Shown here piece by piece: positions 8,140-16,612 of a stretch of 64,000 bases of DNA; the stretch's first letter is position 1, and every line of letters begins with the position of its first letter. The notes beneath the pieces are model-generated. The model was not told where the DNA came from. It did not search any database and saw only the letters and a list, made by a program, of their open reading frames with translations. Origin of the DNA: Alloacidobacterium sp035547425. Lineage in GTDB: Bacteria > Acidobacteriota > Terriglobia > Terriglobales > Acidobacteriaceae. Position numbers and translations under genes: made by a program. The stretch lies in assembly GCA_035547425.1 (NCBI GenBank), contig DASZUU010000050.1:48526-112525 (forward strand). The letters run 5' to 3'.

Positions 8140-8886
8140 TTAACCTGCCACTTCTTCCATCTGCGCCGCATCCATGTCGAAATTGGAATAGACGTTCTGC
8201 ACATCGTCGTGGTCTTCCAGCGCCTCAAGCAGGCGAATCATCTGCGCTGCCGTCGAGCCTTCGAGCTTCGTGTACGTCGAGGCGATCATCGTCACCTCCG
8301 ACATCACCGTCTCGATGCCCGCATCGCGAATCGCCTGCGCCACCGCTTCATATGCGGCAGGCTCGGTCATAATCTCCCACGTATCGCCTTCGTCGTTCAG
8401 GTCGTCGCCGCCCGCTTCCAGCACAATGTTCATCAGCTTCTCTTCATCGGCAGCCGTTTTTGCAACTGCGATAATGCCCTTCTTGCTGAACATGAACCGC
8501 ACCGAGCCCGACTCGCCGAGGTTGCCGCCGTTCTTTGAGAATGCGTGGCGAATTTCGCTCACCGTGCGGTTGCGATTGTCGGTCGTCGTTTCCACAATGA
8601 CCGCGACGCCGCCCGGGCCATAGCCCTCAAACGTAATCTCTTCATAGACCGCGCCGGGAAGTTCGCCCGTACCGCGCTGGATGGCGCGCTTGATATTGTC
8701 TGCCGGCATGTTCTCGGCTTTGGCAGCGGCAACAGCGGTGCGCAACCGCGGGTTTCCGTCAGGATCGCCGCCAGCCTTGGCTGCGATGGTGATTTCTTTG
8801 ATCAGACGCGTGAAGATCTTGCCGCGCTTGGCGTCAAGAGCCCCTTTTTTATGCTTAATTGTCGCCCATTTTGAATGGCCAGACAT
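8140..8886 (-). CDS. YebC/PmpR family protein
   Basis: Member of the YebC/TACO1 family, described variously as DNA-binding regulators and as translation factors that relieve ribosome stalling. The 248-residue length is standard. The diagnostic N-terminus MSGHSKWATIKHKKGALDAKRGK is intact, followed by ENMPADNIKRAIQRGTGE and the acidic second and third domains ending near DDVQNVYSNFD. The ATG at 8886 fits the conserved start. The usual neighbour ruvC is not adjacent. A terminator follows. Confidence 0.95.
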   Translation of the reverse strand: MSGHSKWATIKHKKGALDAKRGKIFTRLIKEITIAAKAGGDPDGNPRLRTAVAAAKAENMPADNIKRAIQRGTGELPGAVYEEITFEGYGPGGVAVIVETTTDNRNRTVSEIRHAFSKNGGNLGESGSVRFMFSKKGIIAVAKTAADEEKLMNIVLEAGGDDLNDEGDTWEIMTEPAAYEAVAQAIRDAGIETVMSEVTMIASTYTKLEGSTAAQMIRLLEALEDHDDVQNVYSNFDMDAAQMEEVAG

Positions 8887-9015
8887 GGGAAACCTCGGAA
8901 GCTGTTTTGTTTTCAGTTTGCGGCGAAATGCTTGAAAACAGGAATGGTTTTGAGCGATCCCCGCAACTTGTAAGTATAGCAGGGTGTTATGGCCCTATGT
9001 ATAGCCATTCACTCC

Positions 9016-9468
9016 TTACGCATCGCGGCGCGCGCGGAAAAACTGCCTGAGCACACCGCCGCACTCCTCCGCCAGAACGCCCGTAGTCACCGGCATCTTG
9101 TGATTCAGCTTCGGATGATTCAACACTTCCAGCACGGAACCGGCAGCGCCCGCCTTTGGATCGGCTGCGCCATAAACAAGCCGCGCCAGGCGGGCATGAA
9201 TCATCGCTCCGGCGCACATCGCGCAAGGCTCCAGCGTGACGTACAGATCGCACTCCAGCAGCCGATAATTCCCTACTGCATAGGCCGCAGCCCGCATGGC
9301 AACAATCTCGGCATGCGCCGTCGGATCGATATCACGCAGCACGCGATTCTGACCGCGGCCAATAATTTCGCCATGAAGCACAACCACAGCTCCAATCGGC
9401 ACTTCCCCCGCCGCGGCGGCAAGACGCGCTTCTTCCAGCGCCGCCTGCATCCATATTTCATCCTGCAT
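9016..9468 (-). CDS. tadA: tRNA-specific adenosine deaminase
   Basis: Deaminates the wobble adenosine of tRNA-Arg(ACG) to inosine in the cytoplasm. The zinc site is complete: H52-A-E54 in TAHAEIVAM and the PCAMC motif with C82 and C85. Length from the ATG at 9468 is 150 residues, as expected; the longer in-frame extension upstream is an Arg-rich antisense of the divergent gene and is not coding. The ribosome site is weak. It is divergent from the DHFR-fold gene with only 23 bases between the two starts. Confidence 0.93.
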   Translation of the reverse strand: MQDEIWMQAALEEARLAAAAGEVPIGAVVVLHGEIIGRGQNRVLRDIDPTAHAEIVAMRAAAYAVGNYRLLECDLYVTLEPCAMCAGAMIHARLARLVYGAADPKAGAAGSVLEVLNHPKLNHKMPVTTGVLAEECGGVLRQFFRARRDA

Positions 9469-9491
9469 ACTCACTATGCTAACGTCTCGCC

Positions 9492-10016
9492 ATGCGCCGC
9501 GTTCTTTATTCCGTCGCCTGCTCGCTCGATGGCTACATCGCGCGCCTCGATCACTCCGTCGATTGGCTCCCGGAAGGCGGCGACTACGGCCTTGAGGCAT
9601 CCTTTGCTACCGTCGACACCGCGCTCATCGGCCGCAAAACCCACGACTTCATGGTGAAGCATGGACAATTCAGCATGCCCGGCCTGGAAAACTATGTCTT
9701 CTCGCGCAATCCAGCACCGCCGTCGTATCCCGGCGTTCACTGGGTCAGCACGGACGCCGAAGCCCTCGTCCGCAAGCTCAAGGAACAGTCCGGCAAGGAT
9801 ATCTGGCTGATTGGCGGCTCCGACCTTGCGCAAACCCTGTTTCATGCTCGCCTCATCGATGAAGTCTCTCTGACCATCATCCCCGTTCTGCTCGGCGACG
9901 GCATCCCGCTCTTCCCCAAAATAAAATTCGACATCCCCCTGAATCTCATCGAGCAAAAAGCCTATCCGGACGGCGTTCTCACCCTGCGATACAGCGTTTC
10001 TCAACCGTCCTCATAA
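9492..10016 (+). CDS. Dihydrofolate reductase family protein (RibD C-terminal type)
   Basis: A 174-residue NADPH-binding fold of the dihydrofolate reductase/RibD-C family. The N-terminus MRRVLYSVACSLDGYIA and the blocks TALIGRKTHDFM, DIWLIGGSDLAQTLFHARLIDEVSLTIIPVLLGDGIPLF are characteristic. These stand-alone members differ from true FolA and their substrates are mostly unknown; a pteridine or flavin reductase role is only a guess. It reads away from tadA. Confidence 0.85.
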   Translation: MRRVLYSVACSLDGYIARLDHSVDWLPEGGDYGLEASFATVDTALIGRKTHDFMVKHGQFSMPGLENYVFSRNPAPPSYPGVHWVSTDAEALVRKLKEQSGKDIWLIGGSDLAQTLFHARLIDEVSLTIIPVLLGDGIPLFPKIKFDIPLNLIEQKAYPDGVLTLRYSVSQPSS

Positions 10017-10128
10017 AATTTGCGGCATCCGCCAAAACCGCCCGCATTTGCGATTAGAATAAGCAGGTAGAGTTTCCGGGTGAGAAGGACTGAATCGGTG
10101 TAGAAAGCGGCTCCCGCGCACAGCATAT

Positions 10129-10228
10129 TTATGACCGTGTCCTGCGGTCATAACAGAGATACGACTCCAGTAAAAATTTAACGCGCTGTTTAAACGGCGG
10201 GACGTGCTATGCGCTTTTCATGCGCATA
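10129..10228 (+). promoter_or_regulatory. Structured leader of the amino acid decarboxylase gene
   Basis: The 236-base gap before the decarboxylase holds two perfect hairpins. The first is TTATGACCG (10129-10137) with its complement at 10145-10153 and a seven-base loop. The second is TATGCGC (10208-10214) with its complement at 10222-10228. The second ends about 11 bases before the GAGAGAGGTAG ribosome site. This could be a regulatory RNA leader or a set of operators; no known riboswitch class was recognised. Confidence 0.4.
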
Positions 10229-10252
10229 CAGTTATGAGAGAGAGGTAGTTGG

Positions 10253-12628
10253 ATGGATCAAGACCGGTGGGTTCTGCTCATCGCGAGCGAAGTTGGAGGC
10301 ACCGACTCCGTTTCCGACCGCGCCATGGAGCGCCTGATCGAGGCAATCGAAAAAGAAAATTACCGCGTCGTGCGCACCTCGACGCCTGAAGATGGACTCG
10401 CGCTGGTCAACTCTGACCCTTCGATGAGCGCCGTGCTCCTCGACTGGGACCTCGCCGAAAACAATCAGTTCGATGAGCGCGCTGCCCTGCGCATCATCCG
10501 CGCCGTGCGCCGCCGCAACAAGAAGCTGCCCATCTTCCTCATCGCCGACCGCACCCTCGTCAGCGAGCTTCCCCTCGAAGTGGTCAAGCAGGTGCACGAA
10601 TACATCCACCTCTTCGGCGACACCCCCGCCTTCATCGCCAATCGCGTCGATTTTGCCGTCGAGCGCTACCACGAGCAGCTATTGCCGCCGTACTTCCGCG
10701 AGCTGGTGAAATACACCGATCAAGGCGCTTACTCGTGGGACGCTCCCGGGCACATGGGCGGCGTTGCTTTCCTGAAGCACCCCGTCGGCATGGAGTTCCA
10801 CAAGTTCTTCGGCGAAAACCTTCTGCGCTCCGATCTCGGCATCTCCACCTCGCAACTCGGCTCCTGGCTCGACCACATCGGCCCTCCGGCGGAATCCGAG
10901 CGCAACGCCGCCCGCATCTTCGGTGCCGATTGGACCTTCTACGTCCTCAACGGCTCTTCGACCTCGAACCAGATCGTCGGCCACGGCGTCATTGCGCAGG
11001 ACGAGATGGTATTAGCCGATCTCAACTGCCACAAGTCCATCTGCCACTCGCTCACCGTCACCGGAGCGCGGCCCGTCTACTTCAAGCCCACCCGCAACGG
11101 CTTCGGCATGATCGGCCTCGTGCCGCTCGCGCAGTTCCGCCCGGAAAACATTCAGAATCTGATTGCCAAAAGCCCATTTGCAACCGGAGCAGTTTCAAAA
11201 GACCCCGGCTACGCCGTCGTCACCAACTCCACCTATGACGGCTTCTGCTATCACGTAAACAGCGTCGTCGAGCAGCTCGCCAAATCCGTTCCGCGCGTGC
11301 ATTTCGATGAAGCCTGGTACGCCTACGCCAAGTTCCATCCGCTCTATCGCGGACGTTTTGCCATGGACGTGCCCGACGAAATGCCCGAGCGCCCGCTGCT
11401 CTTCGCCACGCAGTCCACGCACAAAATGCTGCCCGCATTTTCCATGGCGTCGATGATCCACGTGAAGTTGAGCCACCGCGCGCCGCTCGAGTTCGATCAG
11501 TTCAACGAATCGTTCATGATGCACGGAACGACCTCGCCCTTCTATCCCATGATCGCCTCCATCGACGTGGCCACCGCCATGATGGACGAGCCCGCAGGCT
11601 CGACGCTGATGACCGAAACCATCCAGGACGCCATCAGCTTCCGCAAAGCCATGGCATCCGTAGCCCACCGCCTCAGGGCGGAAGAAGGCGGAAACGGATG
11701 GTTCTTCGGCATGTTCCAGCCCGACTACGTAAAGGACGCGGCCAACGGCGAAATCTTCCGCTTCGAAGATGCTCCCGATGATCTGCTCTCGCAATCGGCG
11801 CAATGCTGGACGCTGAAGCCCGGAGAGTCGTGGCACGGCTTCCGCGACGAGGACATCGCCGACGACTACGTGCTGCTCGACCCCACCAAGGTCACCATCC
11901 TCACGCCCGGCATCGACGCGCAGGGGAACCTGGCCGACTGGGGCATTCCGGCCACCATCCTCACCGCCTTCCTCGACGCTCGCCGCGTGGAAATCGCGCG
12001 TACCGGCGACTACACCATCCTGACCCTCTTCTCTGTCGGCACCAGTAAAGGCAAGTGGGGCAGCCTGCTCGAAACCCTCTTCGAGTTCCGCCGCCTCTAC
12101 GATCAGGAAGCATCATTGAACGAAGCGCTGCCCCAGCTTGTCGCCAAGTATCCCGAGCGCTATGGCACCACCGACCTCAAGCAGCTCAGCGACGAGATGC
12201 ACGCGGCCATGAAAGAACTGAATCTTCCCGGCCTGTTGCAGGAAGCCTTCGATGTGGAAGCAAATCCGGTCATGACGCCCGCACAGGCCTACCAGCGCCT
12301 CATCCGCGAAGGCACAGAAAAAGTCCGCCTTACCGAAATGGCCGGACGCATTCCTGCCGTCATGCTCGTGCCTTATCCTCCCGGCATTCCCATCAGCATG
12401 CCCGGCGAGCGCCTCGGCGATGCCGATAGCCCTGTCATCCGGTTTCTGCTGGCGCAGGAAGAATTCAGCAAGCGCTTCCCCGGCTTCGAGCGCGAAGTGC
12501 ACGGCATCGAAGTCGATCCCGAAGGCAACTTCTGGATGCGCGGCGTAGTGGAAACTCCCGGCAAAAAAACGAATGGGAAAAAGCCGCGCACGCATCCCTC
12601 CTCGCGCGCGGCAAAAACCTCGCTCTAA
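10253..12628 (+). CDS. Orn/Lys/Arg decarboxylase, biodegradative type
   Basis: A large PLP-dependent fold-type I decarboxylase (791 residues) of the family of AdiA, CadA and SpeC. Order: N-terminal receiver-like wing domain (about 1-135), major PLP domain, and C-terminal domain. Visible PLP features are SWDAPGHMGG, the aspartate of VHFDEAWYAYAKFHP (D352), and the Schiff-base lysine in TQSTHKML (K391). Such enzymes make agmatine, cadaverine or putrescine and consume protons, aiding acid resistance; the exact substrate cannot be told from sequence, although the family overall is closest to arginine decarboxylase. No antiporter gene is adjacent. The start has a GAGAGAGG ribosome site, and a strong terminator follows. 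Confidence 0.9.
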   Translation: MDQDRWVLLIASEVGGTDSVSDRAMERLIEAIEKENYRVVRTSTPEDGLALVNSDPSMSAVLLDWDLAENNQFDERAALRIIRAVRRRNKKLPIFLIADRTLVSELPLEVVKQVHEYIHLFGDTPAFIANRVDFAVERYHEQLLPPYFRELVKYTDQGAYSWDAPGHMGGVAFLKHPVGMEFHKFFGENLLRSDLGISTSQLGSWLDHIGPPAESERNAARIFGADWTFYVLNGSSTSNQIVGHGVIAQDEMVLADLNCHKSICHSLTVTGARPVYFKPTRNGFGMIGLVPLAQFRPENIQNLIAKSPFATGAVSKDPGYAVVTNSTYDGFCYHVNSVVEQLAKSVPRVHFDEAWYAYAKFHPLYRGRFAMDVPDEMPERPLLFATQSTHKMLPAFSMASMIHVKLSHRAPLEFDQFNESFMMHGTTSPFYPMIASIDVATAMMDEPAGSTLMTETIQDAISFRKAMASVAHRLRAEEGGNGWFFGMFQPDYVKDAANGEIFRFEDAPDDLLSQSAQCWTLKPGESWHGFRDEDIADDYVLLDPTKVTILTPGIDAQGNLADWGIPATILTAFLDARRVEIARTGDYTILTLFSVGTSKGKWGSLLETLFEFRRLYDQEASLNEALPQLVAKYPERYGTTDLKQLSDEMHAAMKELNLPGLLQEAFDVEANPVMTPAQAYQRLIREGTEKVRLTEMAGRIPAVMLVPYPPGIPISMPGERLGDADSPVIRFLLAQEEFSKRFPGFEREVHGIEVDPEGNFWMRGVVETPGKKTNGKKPRTHPSSRAAKTSL

Positions 12629-12633
12629 AACAG

Positions 12634-12664
12634 AAAGGCCTCCGAATTTCGGAGGCCTTTTCCC
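12634..12664. terminator. Intrinsic terminator after the decarboxylase
   Basis: Stem AAAGGCCTCCG (12634-12644) with its complement at 12650-12660, loop of five bases, followed by TTTTCCC on the plus strand. It is symmetrical enough to stop the converging minus-strand fdhA transcript as well. Confidence 0.88.
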
Positions 12665-13861
12665 TTAAGCTGCTTTCGCTAAATACCCGTTCGGATCGAG
12701 CACATATTTCTTCGCCGCTCCCTTGTCGAAATCGGCATAGCCCTCCGGCGCATCATCCAGGTTGATGACGGTTGCGTTCACAATCTTCGCAATCGGCAGC
12801 CGGTCATGCAGAATCGCCTGCATCAGCTGGCGGTTGTACTGCAGCACCGGAGCCTGCCCCGTATGGAAATGCAGCGACCTCGACCATCCTTTACCAAAAC
12901 GAATCTTCAGTATGCCCTTCTTCGCATCTTCATTCGGCGCGCCCGGATCTTCCACGACATACAGCCCTGGAATACCGATGCCGCCCGCGACAAACGTAAT
13001 GCCCATCAGCTGATTCAGGACGCTTGCCGGAGCCGCCTCATTGGGATTGCCGTGCGCACTGGCTTCAAACCCGACCGCATCGATGGCCGCATCCACCTCC
13101 GGCACGCCGACAATCTGCTCGATCTGCTCGGAAAGATTGTCATGCTTGCCGATATCGATCGTCTCGTAGCCCATCTTTCTCGCGTGCGCCAGGCGCTCCG
13201 GATTCTTGTCGCCGACAATGATGACCGCCGCGCCAAGAATATAGGCCGAGGCCGCAGCCGCAAGTCCCACCGGCCCTGCGCCCGCCACATACACAATCGA
13301 TCCCACTTCGACACCCGCCGACTTCGCCCCGTGATATCCCGTCGGCAAAATATCGGAGAGCATCGTCAGGTCTTTGATCTTCGCCATCGCCTGCTCTTTG
13401 TCCGGAAACTTCAGCAGGTTGAAATCGGCATACGGAACCAGCACATACTGCGCCTGACCGCCGGCCCATCCGCCCATATCCACGTAACCGTAAGCGCCGC
13501 CCGGCTGCTGCGGATTCACATTCAAACAAACACCGGTATGCCGCTCGCGGCACGCGCGACAGCGTCCGCAGGCAATATTGAAGGGCACCGAAACCAGGTC
13601 GCCGACGTTAATGAACTCAACGTCCTTTCCTTTTTCGATCACCTCGCCGGTAATCTCATGCCCCAGAATCAGCCCTTTCGGCGCCGTCGTGCGGCCTCGC
13701 ACCATATGCTGGTCCGAGCCGCAGATATTCGTCGAAACGATCTTCAGGATAGCCCCGTGCTCGATGGGCTTTCCCTGCGGCGTTTGCATTTTTGGATAAT
13801 CGATCGATTGGACCTCAACCTTGCCGGGGCCCATGTAAACAACACCACGATTTGTGGCCAT
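12665..13861 (-). CDS. fdhA: Glutathione-independent formaldehyde dehydrogenase
   Basis: Zinc-dependent medium-chain dehydrogenase that oxidises formaldehyde with NAD+ without added glutathione, as in Pseudomonas putida FdhA; the family also dismutates aldehydes. The 398-residue length matches. The catalytic zinc ligands are C47 in STNICGSDQH and H68-E69 in LGHEITGEV. The structural zinc cysteines are C98, C101, C104 and C112, and the nucleotide fold is at YVAGAGPVGLAA. The long insert around GFEASAHGNPNEAAP is typical of this subgroup. The ATG at 13861 has GGAGG directly upstream. It follows the HbpS-like gene after a 111-base gap that contains two copies of the dispersed repeat. Confidence 0.92.
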   Translation of the reverse strand: MATNRGVVYMGPGKVEVQSIDYPKMQTPQGKPIEHGAILKIVSTNICGSDQHMVRGRTTAPKGLILGHEITGEVIEKGKDVEFINVGDLVSVPFNIACGRCRACRERHTGVCLNVNPQQPGGAYGYVDMGGWAGGQAQYVLVPYADFNLLKFPDKEQAMAKIKDLTMLSDILPTGYHGAKSAGVEVGSIVYVAGAGPVGLAAAASAYILGAAVIIVGDKNPERLAHARKMGYETIDIGKHDNLSEQIEQIVGVPEVDAAIDAVGFEASAHGNPNEAAPASVLNQLMGITFVAGGIGIPGLYVVEDPGAPNEDAKKGILKIRFGKGWSRSLHFHTGQAPVLQYNRQLMQAILHDRLPIAKIVNATVINLDDAPEGYADFDKGAAKKYVLDPNGYLAKAA

Positions 13862-13888
13862 GGTTCCTCCTTGTGCATGCGTAAATTT

Positions 13889-13951
13889 GTCATCCTGCGC
13901 GTTATGGCCGGCTGTCATCCTGACGCTGAGGTACGAAGCGGAAGGACCTGC
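13889..13951. repeat. Dispersed GTCATCCTG repeat, copy 1
   Basis: A short truncated unit (13889-13900) is followed by a fuller one (13914-13951): GTCATCCTGACGC, a variable middle, then GAAGCGGAAGGACCTGC. It matches further copies near 14952, 18417, 18506 and 62401. Confidence 0.7.
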
Positions 13952-13972
13952 TTCCAATATGGCTACTACCCT

Positions 13973-14383
13973 TTAGAACGCCTTCGCGCCCGCCTCCGCC
14001 ACAGCATGATCCTGCTCACCCGACCCGCCGCTGACGCCAATCGCGCCCACAACCTGGTTGCCGGCCTTTAGCGGAATTCCACCCGCAAAAATCATCACCT
14101 TGCCGTTATTCGAAGCGTGAATGCCGAAAAACTGCCCGCCGCTCTGCGAATGCTGCGCCAGGTCTTTCGTCGAAATATCGAATGCACGCGACGTAAACGC
14201 CTTCTTCTGCGCAATATCGATGCTCCCCAGCCACGCGCCTTCCATGCGGATGAAGGCCACAAGATTTGCGCCTTCATCGGCCACGGCAATATTCATCGGC
14301 TGCCCAATCTCCTGGGCTTTCTTCTCTGCGGCTGCAATCACACGACGCGCCGCTTCTAACGTCACTTTCTTTTCCTGTGTCAT
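13973..14383 (-). CDS. HbpS/GlcG-like (DUF336) protein
   Basis: A 136-residue member of the GlcG/HbpS family, small alpha/beta proteins some of which bind haem or cobalamin. Typical blocks are LEAARRVIAAAEKKAQEI, NIAVADEGANLVAFIRMEGAWLGSIDIAQKKA and the glycine-rich GGIPLKAGNQVVGAIGVSGGSGEQD. Role here unknown; genes of this family often sit beside dehydrogenases, and it precedes formaldehyde dehydrogenase on the same strand. The ATG at 14383 follows AAAGAGGAAAAC, a good ribosome site. There is no signal peptide, unlike some HbpS members. Confidence 0.85.
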   Translation of the reverse strand: MTQEKKVTLEAARRVIAAAEKKAQEIGQPMNIAVADEGANLVAFIRMEGAWLGSIDIAQKKAFTSRAFDISTKDLAQHSQSGGQFFGIHASNNGKVMIFAGGIPLKAGNQVVGAIGVSGGSGEQDHAVAEAGAKAF

Positions 14384-14461
14384 GTTTTCCTCTTTCGCGC
14401 GCGCCACGGCGCGTTCCATCCTAGTGGGATGCATTAGACCCGAATCCGGAGATGAAAGCCA

Positions 14462-14496
14462 AATAAAAAGGCCTCCGCCCAGCGGAAGCCCTTTTA
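14462..14496 (-). terminator. Intrinsic terminator of atpE
   Basis: Imperfect hairpin GGCCTCCGC (14470-14478) against GCGGAAGCC (14482-14490). Read leftward it is followed by TTTTTATTT, so it closes the F0 operon just after atpE. Confidence 0.75.
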
Positions 14497-14515
14497 CCTA
14501 TGCTGCAAAACTGCG

Positions 14516-14818
14516 TTACTTCACCTTGGCAAAGATAATCAGCAGCGTGAACAGTGCCAGCGATTCGATAAACGCCAGGCCGAGAACCAGCACCAGCTGA
14601 ATTCCCGCGCGTGCTCCAGGATTGCGGGCGAGAGCCTCAGCCGCCGATCCGGCCACGCGGCCCTGTCCCAGTCCGCAAAGACCGGAAGCGATAGCCATGC
14701 CGATGCCGGCGCCGATCGGCACCCAGCTGGGGGCGGAGCTGCCGCCGGATTGAGCGAACGCGGGCGATGCCATGCAAAGCACAGCCAGCGTCATGAAGAT
14801 GTATTGCAGTTTGCGCAT
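14516..14818 (-). CDS. atpE: ATP synthase F0 subunit c with N-terminal signal-like segment
   Basis: The proteolipid of the rotor ring. The two helices are clear: IGAGIGMAIASGLCGLGQGRVAG, loop with ARNPGARAG, then LVLVLGLAFIESLALFTLL, where the glutamate in FIESL is the ion-carrying carboxylate. The E-S-T pattern typical of sodium-binding rings is not complete, so protons are the likelier ion. At 100 residues it is about 20-25 longer than usual, because the N-terminus (MRKLQYIFMTLAVLCMASPAFAQ) is a typical cleavable signal peptide. It is the last gene of the minus-strand F0 operon and is followed by a terminator. No ATP synthase b, delta or F1 subunit follows. Confidence 0.92.
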   Translation of the reverse strand: MRKLQYIFMTLAVLCMASPAFAQSGGSSAPSWVPIGAGIGMAIASGLCGLGQGRVAGSAAEALARNPGARAGIQLVLVLGLAFIESLALFTLLIIFAKVK

Positions 14819-14951
14819 TTCTATTTCTCCTTGCTTCCTTCAAAATGTGCCGTCAGTGGGTGGTTGAGGCTCACCGTGCTGGCCCCCTCACGCTCACGGC
14901 CCGCTTTACCGAAGTGGAAGCAGAACTCCGGCTGCGAAACTATATTAGATT

Positions 14952-14979
14952 GTCATCCTGAGCGCAGCGAAGGACCTGC
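14952..14979. repeat. Dispersed GTCATCCTG repeat, copy 2
   Basis: A compact copy between atpE and atpB: GTCATCCTGAGCGCAGCG followed directly by AAGGACCTGC. It lacks the middle extension seen in the copies at 18417 and 18506. Confidence 0.75.
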
Positions 14980-15016
14980 TTTGAATCAGCTGCGGCGCAG
15001 AACAACTCTAAAAAAC

Positions 15017-15763
15017 TCAATGCCCCTCATGCGCCGCCGTGGCTTCCGCCAGATAAATCATCGCCAGCAGCATGAACACATACGCCTGAATCAACGCAAC
15101 CCCAAAGTGCAGCCCCAGGAAAATCACCGGAATGCCGATCGGAACCAGCGAGAAGAAGACCAGCGTCAGCAAATCGCTGGCAAACATGTTGGCGTAAAGA
15201 CGAACCGTCAGCGACATGATGCGGGCCAGGTTCGAAATAATCTCAATCGGGAACATCAGCGGCGCAATCCACCAGATCGGCCCCATAAAGTGCTTCAGGT
15301 AGCCAATCGGTCCCTGCGTGCGCACGCCGAACCAGTTGTAATAAATAAACGTAACCAGCGCGATACCCAGCGGCACCACCGGATCAGCCGTCGGCGTCTC
15401 GATCCCCGGCAGCAGTCCCATCACATTGCACAGCAGCACAAAAACAAGAATCGTCGTCACAAACGGCATATGCGACTCATATCCATGAGCTCCCATTACC
15501 GACTGCGCCTGCTCATCCACAAAGCCGTGAATCATCTCCGCCAGATGCTGCACGCTGCCCGGCTTCTCCACGCTCAGCGTTGCGCGCACAATGAGAAAGA
15601 AAATCACCAGCGCCGCCGCCACCACAAGTTCCAGCGTCAGTGCATTGTTGATGGGGTGCGTCGGGTGATAGGGATGAATGCCGATTCTGTTCAGCAACGC
15701 GGTAATCGACGCGCCGAAAAGCTTGTTGAGCAGACCTGTAAGTGCCAGAAGTAAGCTGTGCAT
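15017..15763 (-). CDS. atpB: ATP synthase F0 subunit a
   Basis: The stator channel subunit against which the c-ring turns (248 residues, about six membrane helices). The essential arginine is in SLTVRLYANMFA, and the family C-terminal helix reads GLHFGVALIQAYVFMLLAMIYLAEA. The N-terminal HPTHPINNALTLELV and PTADPVVPLGIALVTFIYY blocks also fit. It lies between the AtpI-like gene and atpE; the 198-base gap to atpE carries a dispersed repeat, so atpE may also have its own promoter. Confidence 0.96.
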   Translation of the reverse strand: MHSLLLALTGLLNKLFGASITALLNRIGIHPYHPTHPINNALTLELVVAAALVIFFLIVRATLSVEKPGSVQHLAEMIHGFVDEQAQSVMGAHGYESHMPFVTTILVFVLLCNVMGLLPGIETPTADPVVPLGIALVTFIYYNWFGVRTQGPIGYLKHFMGPIWWIAPLMFPIEIISNLARIMSLTVRLYANMFASDLLTLVFFSLVPIGIPVIFLGLHFGVALIQAYVFMLLAMIYLAEATAAHEGH

Positions 15764-15823
15764 GACTTCCTGAAAATCGAGTTGCGTAATTGTAATGGAG
15801 AAAATCTACCGCGGTATATCGTG

Positions 15824-16237
15824 CTAGTTTCGGATCATCCGCACCGCTTCCGCCGTCAAGGCAAAAACACCCAGCCCCAGACCGGCCACCAGCGCATAAA
15901 CCGAACCATGCAAACACCTTAGACTAACATAAAGGATGGCTCCCGCGAAGAGCAGCCGCAGCACAAAACTGCTCGCCACCCGCCCTGTTCCCGGGCCTGC
16001 CTGCGAATTGTCCAGCCGCGCATTGATAAACGCCACCAGCCGCTGCCACTCCCATAAGCCTGTCGCCGATATCACCGCCCCCGCCGCCAGCAGCAGCCCC
16101 GTCTGCCAACCATAGATCACGGTCAGTGCGACCGCCAGCACCAGGCCGCCAATCGCCGTCACCTTCAGTGCCCGGCGCAGCGCCACTTTCAGGTCAGCAT
16201 CAGAAAAATTCAAAACCGGCTGGCTGTTCTCCGTCAC
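15824..16237 (-). CDS. AtpI-like membrane protein
   Basis: A 137-residue membrane protein with about four helices, resembling the ATP synthase protein I group that assists c-ring assembly. The motif content is weak (VYALVAGLGLGVFALTAEAVRMIRN at the end), so the assignment rests mainly on position: it is directly upstream of atpB. The start is the GTG at 16237, which overlaps the stop of the preceding gene in a GTGA junction, a sign of coupled translation; the longer frame upstream lies inside the neighbour. Confidence 0.7.
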   Translation of the reverse strand: MTENSQPVLNFSDADLKVALRRALKVTAIGGLVLAVALTVIYGWQTGLLLAAGAVISATGLWEWQRLVAFINARLDNSQAGPGTGRVASSFVLRLLFAGAILYVSLRCLHGSVYALVAGLGLGVFALTAEAVRMIRN

Positions 16238-16497
16238 TTCTGCTCTTTCTCCGACGACGCCACCAGCCGGAAAATCTGCACAAACCCGGCCACCGCGCCC
16301 AAAATAATTCCAGCCAGATACATCCAGCCCTGGTGCAGCCACTTATCCAAAGCCGCCCCCGCCACCCATCCAACAAACACCGCCGCCGGCAAAATAAACG
16401 CGATCTGCGTCAGCTTCTCCGCCTTTAGCAGCGTTCCCATGCCGCCGTCATCGGGCCTCGTTCCATGCTTCCTCGGCGGAGGATTATTGAATGCCAT
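16234..16497 (-). CDS. AtpZ/AtpI family protein
   Basis: An 87-residue protein with two predicted helices (about 31-50 and 57-78). The segment GWVAGAALDKWL...GWMYLAGIILGAVAGFVQIFRLV is characteristic of AtpZ/AtpI proteins, which occur first in F0 operons and are linked to magnesium handling or c-ring assembly. It is the first gene of the four-gene minus-strand F0 operon. The ATG at 16497 has no clear ribosome site; a TTG 36 bases further up is possible. Confidence 0.8.
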   Translation of the reverse strand: MAFNNPPPRKHGTRPDDGGMGTLLKAEKLTQIAFILPAAVFVGWVAGAALDKWLHQGWMYLAGIILGAVAGFVQIFRLVASSEKEQK

Positions 16498-16612
16498 ACC
16501 GAAGGTTGTTATATCACCCGGGGAAGGGCACAAAAAAGCGGATGGCTGAAAGACGCCAAAGAGCGGTCAGCGGAAAACTGCCGGTAAATCTATGCGCCTT
16601 TCAGCCACCCGC

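Noticed and set aside
10040..10250. Cobalamin-type riboswitch before the decarboxylase
   Set aside because: The stretch around CTCCCGCGCACAG loosely recalls the conserved CCCGCCACTGT core of cobalamin riboswitches, but the flanking stems, the GGTG element and the B12 box cannot be laid out. A decarboxylase would also be an odd target.
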